Below, in pieces: positions 21,125 through 32,014 of a stretch of DNA of 64,000 nucleotides. A program made the translations under genes and the position numbers. The stretch comes from PWXP01 sp034005525 (GTDB lineage: Bacteria > Planctomycetota > Planctomycetia > Pirellulales > Thermoguttaceae). The stretch lies in the NCBI GenBank assembly GCA_034005525.1, contig JAVEUP010000018.1:5506-69505 (forward strand), read 5' to 3'. Within the stretch, counting starts at the first letter, position 1; each line of letters begins with the position of its first letter. A model generated the notes under the pieces. That model was given only the letters and a program-made list of their open reading frames with translations, had not been told where the DNA came from and made no database searches.

Positions 21125-23548
21125 TCAACGCACTCCCGAAAGCCACCGGTTGACCATCTGTTGATATTCGGGCGGATAGCGGTTGAAATCGTTGGGGGTG
21201 CACAAGACGATGTTCTCCCGCTTGCCGTACAGATCAAAGACCTTGGCAGCCTCGCGATGACAGGCCGCAACGTCTTCATGGAACCAATCCTGGTCCAGCT
21301 TGGGCGCCAGGATGAATACCGGCCGCGGCGCGATCAGGGCCAGCACTTCGTGGAAATCGTAAGGAATGCGCTTCTCGTTGCCCAGGAACAGGCCCAAGCG
21401 GGGAATCGTCGGCCGCAAATGCGAGTACCGCTTGATTCCTTCCGTCTCATTGCCGTGTACGTCCAACCGCATGGAGCCAAACCCGCAGGTCGATGCGACG
21501 GCGTGAATCCTCGCGTCGAAGACGGCGGCGTACAAACCCACCATTCCACCGAGAGAGTAGCCGGCAACCATAATCCGGTCCTTGTCGACCCATTCGAGGA
21601 GACTCAGTGCGTCAATGATCTTCCTCACGTCCTGGATCATCACGCCCAGGGCCGACAGGCCGGGGTTCTCACGGTAGAATTCGATGCCGCTGTCGCGGTT
21701 GCGGCTGGCGTAGCCGAATTGATCGAACTCGACCGCCAGGAATCCCTCGCCGGCCAGCCGCTCCCCGACGCTCGTCCGATACCCGTAGCCCCGCGACCAA
21801 TTATGCCCGCCCGCGTCCAGGTAGGCATGAAGGTAGATCACCGCAGGCGTTTTCCCTTCCCGCTCGGCCGGGTAGGTCAGATGGGCGACGAGCTTGTCGT
21901 CAATCGGCATCCGAGCCTTTCTCAAAGTGCCACGGAAGCTGGTCTCGTCTTCCACAGTGACGTTTTCGATCGCGTCATACGCCGGCAGATCGCCGATGAT
22001 CTGCTTGATCCGGCTCCGGACGTCCTCCGACTTCGCCTCCCACTGTTCCTTCGTGCTAACCTCCTGCCCGCCGGGCAGTGAAAGAATATCGCCCAGGTCC
22101 TTCTCGGGAAAACGGCCGGCGTCCAGCTCGTCGCCGGTGATCTTTTTCCACTCGTCGAACGTGTAGGTGTAAATGAGCTTCTCCTCGAAGGCAAACGGCT
22201 TGCGTCCGAACTGCATGTCCAGCCAATCGAGGTGGTCGTCGGTCATCTCAGGCGTTACGGTGTGCGCGCCGGGCACGGCATAGAAGCCCAGTTGATCCGG
22301 TCTTCCCAGGAGCTTGTAGACTTCCTTGACGGCCAGGTAGCACTGCTGATCGCCCCATGCCTGGCCCACGTGGTCGCGCTCGCCGGTCCCCAGCAGCGCC
22401 GGCCTCGGCGCAAACAGCGCAACGAGGAAGTGGCTGTCGAACGGCATCTTGTTCTCCCTGCCGATGAAGAACCGCGTGCGGGGATGGTTCCAGTATTGGA
22501 ACCGGCGCGTGCTGTTCTCGAGCGTTTCTCCCCCGTACTTCTCCCCGGCGTACCGCCATAGATTGTAGGAACCGGCCGCCGTGCCGGGATGGCTGTTGAT
22601 CAGGGCGTTGATCCGGTCGTCCATCAGGGCCGCGATCATTGCGGTCTTCCCGCCGCGGGAATGGCCCGACAGGGCGATCTTCGACGTATCGACGTCATCA
22701 CGCGAGTACAGCAGGTCCACGCATCTTCCGGCGGCGTAGGCCCACCATTCGAGTTGGTTGCATTCGTAATCGGTATAGACGGCCGCAATGTAATCGGCAT
22801 CGAGCCTGCTGAACCGGGCCACCATATAACCGCGTTCGACCCTAGGCAGGTCGCGTTCGATCATGGAAGGACCGATTTCGACGATGGCCGGGAATGGACC
22901 CTCCCCCTTGGGAATGAACAGGTCCACGTTCAAGATTGCCAGCATATGATTGGCCCGGTCGCGCCTGTTTTCCGGCCTGGACTCAGCACTGTACGAGAAG
23001 GTCCGTTCCGCAAAATCGACCGCCTCGGTAGAGGGTGCGAACAACAACTGAACGTTCTGCCGAACATACGCGTCGGTTTCTTCGACCGGGCTTCTCTGGT
23101 ACTTGATTGCGATCTTCTCCGGCGGCGGCGGCCAGTTTCCGAACATATACTGCTTCAGCGCGGCCTTGATCTCCTCTCGCCTGGCTGCCCATTGCCCGGC
23201 ATTGGCAACCGGCTTGCCATCGTCGAAGGTCAGCAGGTCCGGCGGAAAGGCATTGGTCGGAAGCCGATCGAAATCGGGAGGCAGCTCGCCCGTCCGGCGC
23301 AGCCAGCTCTCCCAAATCGGCACTTCCTTGGGTTCTTCTCCCGGCGCGTCGGAACGGAATGTTTCAAGAATGTGTTTCAGGAGTTCAGGCCGCTTCTGTT
23401 GATCACCATCGTCTGCCCGAACCGCCGACGATAGAAGAGCGATCAAGACGGCAGCCATGAAGCCCACCACTGCCTGTTTCGTGAAGACAGACATCGACGG
23501 GACGGATGGCGTACGCGGCGCAAGCCGACATGGGGATCGGATAGCCAT
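21125..23548 (-). CDS. Secreted tandem alpha/beta-hydrolase (esterase-like)
   Basis: 807 residues from MAIRSPCR, chosen for SD GAGAGGAG 7 nt upstream; an in-frame extension to 24118 would run through two palindromic elements and is rejected. A signal peptide (VVGFMAAVLIALLSSAVRADD) starts the protein. Hydrolase domain 1 (about 60-480) has the nucleophile elbow ALSGHSRGGKT and VPGAHTVTPE, related to CE15 glucuronoyl esterases and planctomycete acetylxylan esterases. Domain 2 (about 500-807) has VAGYSLGGM and LAPKLDQDW, but at the expected His position the sequence reads PNDFNRYPPE (Asn), so its triad may be altered. Probable polysaccharide-ester degradation in the periplasm. Confidence 0.78.
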   Translation of the reverse strand: MAIRSPCRLAPRTPSVPSMSVFTKQAVVGFMAAVLIALLSSAVRADDGDQQKRPELLKHILETFRSDAPGEEPKEVPIWESWLRRTGELPPDFDRLPTNAFPPDLLTFDDGKPVANAGQWAARREEIKAALKQYMFGNWPPPPEKIAIKYQRSPVEETDAYVRQNVQLLFAPSTEAVDFAERTFSYSAESRPENRRDRANHMLAILNVDLFIPKGEGPFPAIVEIGPSMIERDLPRVERGYMVARFSRLDADYIAAVYTDYECNQLEWWAYAAGRCVDLLYSRDDVDTSKIALSGHSRGGKTAMIAALMDDRINALINSHPGTAAGSYNLWRYAGEKYGGETLENSTRRFQYWNHPRTRFFIGRENKMPFDSHFLVALFAPRPALLGTGERDHVGQAWGDQQCYLAVKEVYKLLGRPDQLGFYAVPGAHTVTPEMTDDHLDWLDMQFGRKPFAFEEKLIYTYTFDEWKKITGDELDAGRFPEKDLGDILSLPGGQEVSTKEQWEAKSEDVRSRIKQIIGDLPAYDAIENVTVEDETSFRGTLRKARMPIDDKLVAHLTYPAEREGKTPAVIYLHAYLDAGGHNWSRGYGYRTSVGERLAGEGFLAVEFDQFGYASRNRDSGIEFYRENPGLSALGVMIQDVRKIIDALSLLEWVDKDRIMVAGYSLGGMVGLYAAVFDARIHAVASTCGFGSMRLDVHGNETEGIKRYSHLRPTIPRLGLFLGNEKRIPYDFHEVLALIAPRPVFILAPKLDQDWFHEDVAACHREAAKVFDLYGKRENIVLCTPNDFNRYPPEYQQMVNRWLSGVR

Positions 23549-23613
23549 GATTGGACTCCTCTCAGCAAAAAGGGCAACGGGCGGGTCACAAACCATAGCG
23601 ACCGGAACATCCA

Positions 23614-23748
23614 CGCGTGCCGGGTGCAGGAATGGACTTGCAGCGAGCTGGAGTCCCGCCTTTAGGCGGCTTTTCCAGTCGGCTAAAGCCGGGACTCCAG
23701 CAGGGCTGGTCCCGCCTTCAACTGCAAGTCCGTTCCTGCACCTACGCG
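23614..23748. repeat. Family A palindromic element (copy A2)
   Basis: The core GGAGTCCCGCCTTTAGGCGG ... GGGACTCC is enclosed by different outer arms (GTGCAGG..TGGACTTGCAG / CTGCAAGTCC..CCTGCAC). Confidence 0.8.
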
Positions 23749-23846
23749 TGCCCAATTCTGGCCCAACCGGACCCGGGTTGTCAAGAGTCGGCAACATCGT
23801 CCGCTTGTTGGCGGAACAGCACGTCATGCCGAGTGTTGCTTGGGCC

Positions 23847-23941
23847 CTTCCGTTTCCAGGTGCAGACTGCTTTACCGGGGGACGGCACAGCGGCGTGTGC
23901 CTACTACATTGGTGCGGCCTGCACCTGGAAACGGGAGAGCC
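23847..23941. repeat. Family B palindromic element (copy B2)
   Basis: Shares the outer arms (CTTCCGTTTCCAGGTGCAG and complement) and the GACGGCACAGCGGCGTGTGC core with B1, B3 and B4. It ends 9 nt beyond the stop side of the beta-strand repeat gene. Confidence 0.85.
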
Positions 23942-23949
23942 GTTGCCTG

Positions 23950-26900
23950 CTATTGCCCGCGTCTTCGGACCGGACAGGCTGCGGCCATCACAACCAGGGC
24001 GAGCAGGAGCAGGTCGTGGGGTTCCGGGACGATGGTCAACCGCAGAATGTCGAGGTTGCCGCCGCTGATGACCGCGTACGAACCGGAGTAGCCGGAAGAC
24101 AACACCAGAGCGCTCCAATCGACGGCAAAGGCCGGGCCCAGGGAAATCTGCGACGCGGTCAAGACATCAAGCGACGTCAGCGAAGGCACGGTACCACTGT
24201 CCAGGAGCAGAGGCAAGACCGTCCCGTCGAGCAGGGCCGTTCCACCGACGTTTACCTGGGTGAAGTCAACTCCCGGGGTCAAGGCCGGCGACAGGATGCC
24301 AATCTCGGCGACGCCGCCGTTGAGGGCGTAGTTGCCGCCGATACTGGTCAGCGTGGGAAGAGGTCCCACGCCCAGCACCCCGCCGTCTTGGCGGAGACTC
24401 CCGACGTAGCCGCCCAGGTCGCGCAGTTCCCCGCCGGTGAATACCAGATCGCCCGGCGGTGCGATCCCTACGTCGACCCAGCCGCCGGTCATATCCAGGG
24501 TGCCGAGCGAGAAGCCGCCGCTTTCGATCCGGTTGTCGCCGAGATACAGATCGACCGCCGGCCCGGGCCCGCCGGGATTGCCGACGTCGAGGACGCCGCC
24601 AGGCAGGATGTCGGCGACTCCGGTCGTGGTCAACCCAGGTGCGCCCTGGCGGCCGGCAATGGTGAACGATCCGCTGTTGACGCAGTTGATCGTGCCGAAG
24701 TTGAGCGTACCCGTTGCGAAGCTGTTGCCCGCCGCAGTCGAATCGGCCACCACGATGCGCTCGGCGGTCAGGGTGTTCATCCCGGTCGAAGCGAGCTTCA
24801 GCGTACCGTGCACAGGAACCGGGCCGGCAGCCTGGGTCGCCACGCGAATATCGTCCATGGCGGCGTTGACCGAAGAGGCAAGCGTCAGGTCCAAGGTTCC
24901 CGAGGTGAACGGAACCGCTCCGGGACCGCCCGTCCGGCGCCCGCCGTCGAGAATACCGGAGCCGCCCACCTGGACGGCGCCAAGCACCGTTAAGGTGCCA
25001 ATGCCGTCATCGAATCCAACGGTGAGATTGTCCACGTCCAGGTTGCCGTTGACGGTCATCGCCCCGTTGTCGACGGACAAATGGCTTGCCCCGCCGCCGT
25101 CGTCAACGTTGCCTGAAACGTTGACGGTTCCCTGGAGTTGCCTGAGCGTCGCGGCCGCCCCGGCCGCGGCAATCGTGGCCGAGGACAGCGTGTTCAAGCC
25201 GGGGTGATCGAAAGCCAGCGTCCCGGCGCCGACCAAGGTTGCGCCGGTGTAGGAATTGGCGCCTTGCAGGGTCCAGGTTCCGGTCCCCAGTTTGGTCGCG
25301 GTGGCGTTTCCCGTGGCCACCGGACCTTGGATTATGCCGTCGCCGCCGCCCTGCAAGGCGAGGGCCGTGTTCGTGCCTGCGATGCCGGCGGGACCGGCCA
25401 GCGTCAGGCTGTCGGCATCGCACTGGATCGCGGCATTGGCGGCAAGCGTAACGGTTCCGGCCCAACTGTTGACGCCGGAGGCGCTGCGCAGCGCCCCGGT
25501 GCCGGCCACGCCGTCGCCGCGGAGCGTCAGGGGTTCGGCGCCGACCGCGGTGTTGCCCTGGACCTCGACGGCGGCCCCGGCGGCCACCTGGGTGCCGGAA
25601 GCCGTGTTGCCCAGGGCACTGCCGTGGCGCACATTCAGCACCCCCTCGTCGACCGCCACCGTTCCCGCGAACGTCGAGGGCGCATTCGGCCCCAGCGTCA
25701 CCGTACCGCCCGTGGTCTTTGTGATTCCAACGGTTCCGGCCAGCGGCGCGTCGCACACGCCGTTGCGGAAGTCGTAGGTTGTCGCGCTGGTCAGGATTCC
25801 GGTCGTTGAAGTGATCGTACCGCCAAACAGCGTGACGCCGCCGACCGAGTCGGAGTAGCCCTGCAGGCTGAAGGTCCCGCCATCGACGTTGACGATGCCG
25901 GTCGCCGCGATCGCGCCTCCCGCACCGTACTGGAACGTCCCCTGTTTGGCCCAGAGGTGCGGAACGGAAGCAGCCATGCTCCCTTCAAGCAGCAGCGTGC
26001 CGTCGCCAACCTTGGTCAGCGAGGAGGTGCCCGTTCCGGAAACGGCCGAAGGCGCGCCTCTAATGGCCAGCGACCCGGCATCGATCCCGAACGTCGCATC
26101 GCCGGTGAGCGAAATGCCGCCGCTCCAACTGTTCACGCCGGCAGTGGAGCGCAGTCCTCCCATCCCCTCGGGCCCGGCCCCTGAAACCGACAGGGCTTCG
26201 GCGCCCACCGCGATGCCGCCCTGCACTTCGAGGGCAGCGCCGAACGCCACCACCGTCCCGCCCGCGGTTGTACCGAGTGCATTGCCGTGCCTGACATTGG
26301 TTTCAGCCTCCAATCGGATTTGGCCGCTAGTCTCGGCGATGCCCTCGACAGCGCACAGCGCACCCTCCAATGCACTTGTCCCCTTGCCCGCAAGCGTCAG
26401 AACCTCATTGCCAAGGTTCACTCCTCCGTCGAGAATCAGTGCGGCGCCATCCTTTACCTTGGTGCCGGCGGCCGTCGAACCGAGCGCCTCATCCGCCTTG
26501 ATGCGCAGCCGGCCGGCCTGCACCTCGACCTCGCCGGTGAAGGAGTCCTTCGCCTCCAGCACCCATTCGCCGAGGCCCAGTTTGGTCACTTTGCCGGTCC
26601 CGGTATTGATGGCCCCCCCGACGATCCCTTTGGCCGTGTCAGCGGCGTAGAGTTCGAGGTCCTCGACGGTACCTTTGACGCTCTCCGCATGGGTCAACGC
26701 CAACTGGTGCGCATCGACCGCGATCCTGGCGGAATCGGCAAGGGTGATCGTCCCACCCCATGAGTTGTTTCCCGAGATGCTGCGCAGGGCCCCGGCGCCG
26801 GAAATCCCGATGCCGCTGATCGTCAGTCCCTTGGCGCCGACCGTCACGTCGAGAGTTTCCTTTTGCAGCTCCAGTGCGGCGTCCTTGGCCACGGTGACTG

Positions 26901-27773
26901 CGCCGGCAACCGTTCCCAACGCGCTGCTTACGCGGACGTTGAGGGCGCCGGCGTCGATGGCGGTCGCCCCGGTGAACGTGCTTGCTCCCTTGAGCGTCTG
27001 AACCCCGGTGCCGACCTTCTTCAGCGCGCCGCCCACGCCGGCAATGGCCCCGGAGTACATGGCACTGCCGTTGCTCTTGCCGACCGTCAACAGCCCGCTG
27101 CCCAGATCGATCGCGGCGCCGGCCGCGCCGGTGAGGGTGTCCACCGATTCGTTGAAGCCTTGCAGCGCGAAGGTGCCGCCGTTGAGAATGAGTTGTGCGG
27201 CGTCATCGAGACAAACGTGTTGTCGCCTTTGAGAACCAAACGCCCGCTGTCGTCTTTGCGCAGATCGCCGGTGCCGCTGATGATCCCTTCAATGGTTGTG
27301 TCGGCGGCGCCCTTCACTTCGCCGGCGACGTTGAGGATCAGCTTCTGTTTCAGTACGAGGTTGTCGGTGGCGGCCTTGATCGTCTTCGTTCCGGTGCCTG
27401 CCAGCGTCAGATCGAGGTCGAGAGTTTGCCCGTTGCCGCTGTTGTTGACGAGGACGTCGGCCGCGACGCTGCCCTGAAACGACAGCGGATTCCCGCTGAG
27501 CGTGAAGGCCCCGGCCCCGGACGAGAACGACAGGGAGCCGAGCATCCACGGGTTGTTCAGATCGACGTCCGGCGTCAGCCGCACGGTGCCGGCCAGGTAG
27601 ACGTCGTCGGTGGCAAGGCCCCCCGGAGCACTGCCGCCGCTCCAGTTCAGCCCGGTGCTCCAGTGATCGTCCGTTCCGCCCCCGTTCCACGTGTAGCTGG
27701 CGCCGAAGGCAGTTAGTCCCCACGCGCAGAAGAGGACCGCAAGTCCTCCGCGCACTATAAGATGCCGGTTCAT
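23950..27773 (-). pseudogene. Beta-strand-repeat PEP-CTERM surface protein, frameshifted
   Basis: Starts at MNRHLIVRGGLAVLF (27773), with a signal peptide and an ASYTWNGGGTDDHWSTGLNW opening typical of autotransporter-associated beta-strand repeat proteins. Translation reads to about LVLKGDNTFVS near 27205, then must shift frame to continue ILNGGTFALQGFNESVDTLTG and run on to 23950. Repeats such as NSWGGTITLADSARIAVDA and GANSYTGATLVGAGTLAFD recur many times. The C-terminus is a PEP-CTERM sorting signal: VPEPHD, a hydrophobic stretch (LLLLALVVMAAA) and an Arg cluster. Predicted secreted or surface-anchored, with no enzymatic domain. The single shift may be real, phase variation or a sequencing error. 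Confidence 0.75.
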
Positions 27774-27803
27774 TGCCGCGTCCCCCTTGCTCGACTTCGA
27801 CAC

Positions 27804-27906
27804 AACCGTTCACAGGGGACCGTCGCAATTTTCGAGGCACAAGGGGTCACTCGCCCTATCGGCCAACCGTTCCGTCGCGAACATGGGACTGTCCCCTGTG
27901 AACGCT
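27804..27906. repeat. Family C palindromic element (copy C1)
   Basis: Arms CGTTCACAGGGGACCGTCGC and GGGACTGTCCCCTGTGAACG pair across about 60 nt. The rest of the 27774-28126 gap shows no gene. Confidence 0.75.
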
Positions 27907-28126
27907 TACCAGTCGGCCCCGGGAGCACACTGTCAACATGGGGGAAAAGCCGTGGCGTTGTCAAGGGGCGGTGAATCGAGGCACAGGATTCGGCGCCGTT
28001 CCCGATGGCATCCTTCCTGTGCAGCGGAAACAGCGGGCGTTACCGACCCATGAACGACCACCAGCACCCAGAATTGCGGGAAAGTCTATGGGCAATCGTC
28101 TTGCGCCTAATGGATTGTGTCCCGTC

Positions 28127-28636
28127 TCACGTGCCCGGGTCGTCGGCCGAAGGTCCATACATGCCGGGTACGGGGCAGTCGTTCAACCGGAGGTAGACGC
28201 AAAGGTGGGCGCGGTGATGAATCAGATGATTGAGCACGACCACCCGCATCACCAGATGGCGCGGCATGGTCAACAGTGTCTGACCTCCCCAGAGCAGTGA
28301 CCAGTCGTTTCCCAGTGCCTCCTCGCGAACGGCTTCGATGGCCTGGCGAGCCGACTGGACGTTGCGGTCGAACATTTCGAGAATCTCGGCCACCGACGCC
28401 AATTGGGGCGTCTGATAAGCCGGCCCATCCACCGGCGCGAAGTCCCACGAATCCTGCTGGAGCACCGTTTCGATCCATCCGGGAATCTCAGCCACGTGAT
28501 TGGCATTCCACCCGATGGAATTGGACTTGGCGTGGGCCTTCCAGTCCAGCTTGTCATTCGGAATCCGCCCGAGCACTTTCCGCGTGCTGGCCATTTCCTG
28601 GTCGAACTCAGGAAGAAAGGTTTCAGCATAACCCAT
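28127..28636 (-). CDS. DinB-family metal-binding protein
   Basis: 169 residues from MGYAETFLPEF, with GGAGG six nt before that ATG (a second ATG directly upstream is too close to the SD). It is an all-alpha bundle with the DinB/YfiT-type pattern: NHVAEIPGW near 52 and LVMRVVVLNHLIHHRAHLCVYLR near 145, the His residues being the presumed metal ligands. DinB-fold proteins include thiol transferases and DNA-damage-induced proteins; the reaction here cannot be told. It is divergent from the U32 gene. Confidence 0.82.
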   Translation of the reverse strand: MGYAETFLPEFDQEMASTRKVLGRIPNDKLDWKAHAKSNSIGWNANHVAEIPGWIETVLQQDSWDFAPVDGPAYQTPQLASVAEILEMFDRNVQSARQAIEAVREEALGNDWSLLWGGQTLLTMPRHLVMRVVVLNHLIHHRAHLCVYLRLNDCPVPGMYGPSADDPGT

Positions 28637-28833
28637 CATACACCTCCGCCAATGTGGTTGACTCGAAATCTCCAGAAGGTAACCGTTTACGGGGATTGTC
28701 GTCTCTCGATGCACAACTTGTCCACCCCCCCGGCCACCGAAACGGCTGCTGACCTGCTCCGCCGGGTACTTGGACGGTAGAATAGAGCAAGCCGTGATTC
28801 GCTCTTACCCGGTTCCGTCCGTGCCTTTGGCCT

Positions 28834-31353
28834 ATGCCAGTCACTTTCCCAACGTGTCCCGAATTGCTTGCACCCGCAGGGAATTGGGACTGCGCGAAGG
28901 CGGCGGTGGCAAATGGGGCGGATGCGGTCTATTTCGGGCTGGATGGCGCGTTCAATGCCCGGGCAAGGGCGGCCGGGTTTTCGACGGACGATCTGTCGGA
29001 GTTTCTCGCATTTCTGCACCGCAGTGGCCTTCGCGGCTACGTGACGCTGAATACGCTGGCGTTCTCCGAGGAACTAAAGCCCTTGGAGGCGATCGTCCGG
29101 CAAATTGCCGCCGCGGGGGCCGACGGGGTGCTCGTGCAGGATCTGGGACTGCTCCGCATGATCCGGCGGATCGCGCCTGCGCTGCCCGTCCATGCGTCCA
29201 CCCAAATGTCGTTGACCAGTGCGGAGTGCATTCGGGTGGTTGAAGATATGGGTATCGAGCGCGTAGTGCTTCCACGCGAACTCTCGGTGTCGGAGATCGC
29301 AAGGATTCGCGCAAAAACGTCGGTCGCGTTGGAGACGTTCGTTCATGGCGCAATCTGCGTCGCCTACAGCGGGCAGTGCCTGACAAGCGAGTCGCTCGGG
29401 GGGCGGAGCGCGAACCGCGGGCAGTGCGCCCAGGCGTGCCGGCTGCCTTACGAGGTGGTTTGCGACGGGCGAAACATTGATCTGGCCGGACGGAAGTACC
29501 TGCTCAGCCCGCGGGACCTCGCGGCGTACGCCTTGATTCCCGAGTTGATCGCCGCCGGCGTGACTGCACTGAAGATCGAAGGGCGACTGAAGGCGGCCGA
29601 GTATGTGGCCAACATCACGCGTCACTACCGGCGGGCGATCGACGCGGCCGCGGCCGGGCAGCCGGTGGAGTTTTCGGAGCGGCAGGTGGAGGAGATGGAA
29701 CTCTCTTTCTCGCGGGGCTTCTCCGTCGGCTGGTTGCATGGCTGCGATCACAAGGCACTCGTTCCGGGCGTCAGTTCGGCCAAGCGGGGCGTGCTCGCCG
29801 GACAGGTGCTCGCCGTGCACCGGGGCCGGGTGCGCGTGGAACTCAGCGGACGGCTCAAGGCGGGTGACGGCGTGGTCTTCGAAGGCGATCGGGCCGCAGG
29901 CGAAGAGCAGGGCGGCCGCGTGTTCACGATCCATCGGCAAGACAAACGCGTGACCGAGGAGGTTGCCGGCGGGATTGTGGAGCTGGTATTCCAGCGGGAG
30001 GCAATCGACTACGACCGTATCCGGCCGGGCCAGAGAATGTGGAAGACGGACGATCCGGCCTTGACGCGGCGCTTGCGAAAGACGTTCACCGGAAAGGTTC
30101 ACGGCAAGGACCGGCCGGTGGACATTGCTTTGCATGCAGCCGTCGGCAAGCCGATCGAGCTGACGGCCTGCGTGGAAGGCTTGCCTACCGTCGTGCTCAG
30201 GAGCGACGAACCGCTTGCCGAGGCGGTCAAGCATCCGCTGACCCGCGACGTGCTGCAGCAGCAGTTCGGGCGCTTGGGCGGCTCGGGACTGGTGCTTTCA
30301 ACGTTGACCGTTACGATCGAGGGGCGGCCGATGGCGCCGCTGAGCGTGCTCGGCAGCCTGCGGAAGAGATGTGTCGCTGCGCTGCGGGCCGCATTGGAAG
30401 AAACGTTGCAGGTGGGACACGCGACGGCAACCGAGCCTGTACTGGCCCAAATGCGCGGCGAGATCGTCCAACCGGCCACGACGCTGCGCGAACCGCAACT
30501 GGCCGTCCTATGCCGATCGGTTCACCAGGTGCAGGCGATGCTCGAAGAAGGGGTGTCGGCCATTTACGCCGATTTCCGGAGCATGCACCTCTACGCTGAG
30601 GCGGTTACGCTCGTCCGCGCGGCAGGCGCACGAGTGTTCCTGGCCACGCCGCGCATTCAGAAGCCGGGCGAGGCGGGAGTCTTCGAGGCGCTGCAACGCC
30701 ACGAGGCGGACGGGGTTCTCGTGCGAAATCTGGCGGCGCTCGATTTCTTCGCGAAACGTTCCATACCTTGCGTTGCCGACTATTCGCTCAATGCAGCCAA
30801 CGATCTGACGGTAGACTATTTGCACAAGCTTGGGGCGGAGCGCGTGACGGCGTCGTACGACCTGAACCGCGAGCAGTTGCTCGCAATGGCCCGGCAGGCT
30901 CCGGCGGAACGGCTGGAAGTCGTTGTTCATCAGCACATGCCGATGTTTTACATGGAGCATTGCGTGTTCTGTGCGGTTCTGTCGGCGGGAACGGACAAGA
31001 CGGACTGCGGCCGTCCATGCGAACGCCACGAGGTGCGGCTTCGCGACCGGATTGGCGTGGAGCATCCGCTGCACGCCGATGCAGGATGCCGCAACACGGT
31101 GTACAACGGGACCGCGCAGAGCGGGGCCGAAGCGGTCAAGCCCTTGTTGCAACTCGGCGTCCGCCATTTTCGCGTGGAACTGCTACACGACGCTTCGCCC
31201 GCGGAACTCCGTCGGTGCGTCGCCTTGTACCGGGACCTATTGGCGGGCAAGGTCTCCGGCCGCGAGGTGTGGACGGGGGTGAGAGCAGGCAACCAGGTTG
31301 GTGTCACGCGGGGGACGCTGGAGCACCGGCGCGATCCGTCGCCGATAGGGTAA
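28834..31353 (+). CDS. U32-family (RlhA-like) protein
   Basis: 839 residues. The N-terminal U32 domain (ELLAPAGNWDCAKAAVANGADAVYFGL to about 280) contains HGAICVAYSGQCLTS and RGQCAQACRLPY, the Cys-rich iron-sulfur signature. The C-terminal half (HCVFCAVLS, CGRPCERHEVRLRDR, CRNTVYNG) repeats this with a DUF3656-like middle. Length and layout resemble E. coli RlhA (YdcP), which hydroxylates 23S rRNA C2501, more than TrhP. The family was once called collagenase; the RNA-modification role is the better inference. No SD is visible before the ATG. rdgB follows 7 nt downstream. Confidence 0.8.
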   Translation: MPVTFPTCPELLAPAGNWDCAKAAVANGADAVYFGLDGAFNARARAAGFSTDDLSEFLAFLHRSGLRGYVTLNTLAFSEELKPLEAIVRQIAAAGADGVLVQDLGLLRMIRRIAPALPVHASTQMSLTSAECIRVVEDMGIERVVLPRELSVSEIARIRAKTSVALETFVHGAICVAYSGQCLTSESLGGRSANRGQCAQACRLPYEVVCDGRNIDLAGRKYLLSPRDLAAYALIPELIAAGVTALKIEGRLKAAEYVANITRHYRRAIDAAAAGQPVEFSERQVEEMELSFSRGFSVGWLHGCDHKALVPGVSSAKRGVLAGQVLAVHRGRVRVELSGRLKAGDGVVFEGDRAAGEEQGGRVFTIHRQDKRVTEEVAGGIVELVFQREAIDYDRIRPGQRMWKTDDPALTRRLRKTFTGKVHGKDRPVDIALHAAVGKPIELTACVEGLPTVVLRSDEPLAEAVKHPLTRDVLQQQFGRLGGSGLVLSTLTVTIEGRPMAPLSVLGSLRKRCVAALRAALEETLQVGHATATEPVLAQMRGEIVQPATTLREPQLAVLCRSVHQVQAMLEEGVSAIYADFRSMHLYAEAVTLVRAAGARVFLATPRIQKPGEAGVFEALQRHEADGVLVRNLAALDFFAKRSIPCVADYSLNAANDLTVDYLHKLGAERVTASYDLNREQLLAMARQAPAERLEVVVHQHMPMFYMEHCVFCAVLSAGTDKTDCGRPCERHEVRLRDRIGVEHPLHADAGCRNTVYNGTAQSGAEAVKPLLQLGVRHFRVELLHDASPAELRRCVALYRDLLAGKVSGREVWTGVRAGNQVGVTRGTLEHRRDPSPIG

Positions 31354-31360
31354 TACACGC

Positions 31361-32014
31361 ATGCTACTGCTACCTCGCGACAAACTCGTTCTGGCCACGG
31401 GCAATCCGCACAAGGTGCGCGAGCTTCGGGAGTTGCTGCGCCCGTGGCACGTTCCTCTTGGCTCGCTGGCCGATTTCGCAGGGATTGGACCGGCGGACGA
31501 GCATGGCGCGACCTTGGCGGAGAATGCCCGGTGCAAGGCCTTAGGATATGCCCGGTCACTCGGCGAATGGGTGCTGGCGGATGACACGGGGCTTGAGGTC
31601 GACGCCCTTGGCGGCGCGCCGGGAGTCCGGTCGGCCCGGTTTGCCGGCGACGGGGCGACGATGGCCGACAATCGGGCCCGCCTGTTGGACGAGCTGGCGG
31701 GTGTTCCGGGCCCGGATCGAACGGCGAGGTTCGTTTGTCGCCTTGCGATAGCCGATCCAGCCGGCGCGGTCGTCGCCGAAGCGGCCGGCGCCTGCCGCGG
31801 GCGAATACGATTCGGCGCGACGGGCGAGTTCGGGTTCGGCTATGATTCGCTGTTCGAGATCGTCGAGTATCGGCGCACCCTGGCCGAGCTTGGCCCAGCG
31901 GCAACCGCGGTCATCGGCCATCGCGGACGCGGGGTACGGAGCCTGCTGACGGCAATGATGCGTGGAGAGACATCAGGGTTCGTTAAAAATCGGCTTGACA
32001 CTGTCGAAAAATGA
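31361..32014 (+). CDS. rdgB: XTP/dITP pyrophosphatase (Ham1 family)
   Basis: 217 residues. LVLATGNPHKVREL at the N-terminus, then ENARCKALGYARSLGEWVLADDTGLEVDALGGAPGVRSARFAG and FGYDSLFE are the RdgB/HAM1 active-site and purine-recognition motifs. It hydrolyses non-canonical purine nucleoside triphosphates (XTP, ITP, dITP) to monophosphates and keeps them out of DNA and RNA. The last conserved motif reads GHRGRGV rather than the usual SHRGKAL, a mild divergence. It lies 7 nt after the U32 gene and is probably co-transcribed. Confidence 0.9.
   Translation: MLLLPRDKLVLATGNPHKVRELRELLRPWHVPLGSLADFAGIGPADEHGATLAENARCKALGYARSLGEWVLADDTGLEVDALGGAPGVRSARFAGDGATMADNRARLLDELAGVPGPDRTARFVCRLAIADPAGAVVAEAAGACRGRIRFGATGEFGFGYDSLFEIVEYRRTLAELGPAATAVIGHRGRGVRSLLTAMMRGETSGFVKNRLDTVEK

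Noticed and set aside
23549..24118. 190-codon upstream extension of the tandem esterase frame
   Set aside because: It runs through repeats A2 and B2 and overlaps the end of the beta-strand repeat gene; the ATG at 23548 has a clear SD and signal peptide.
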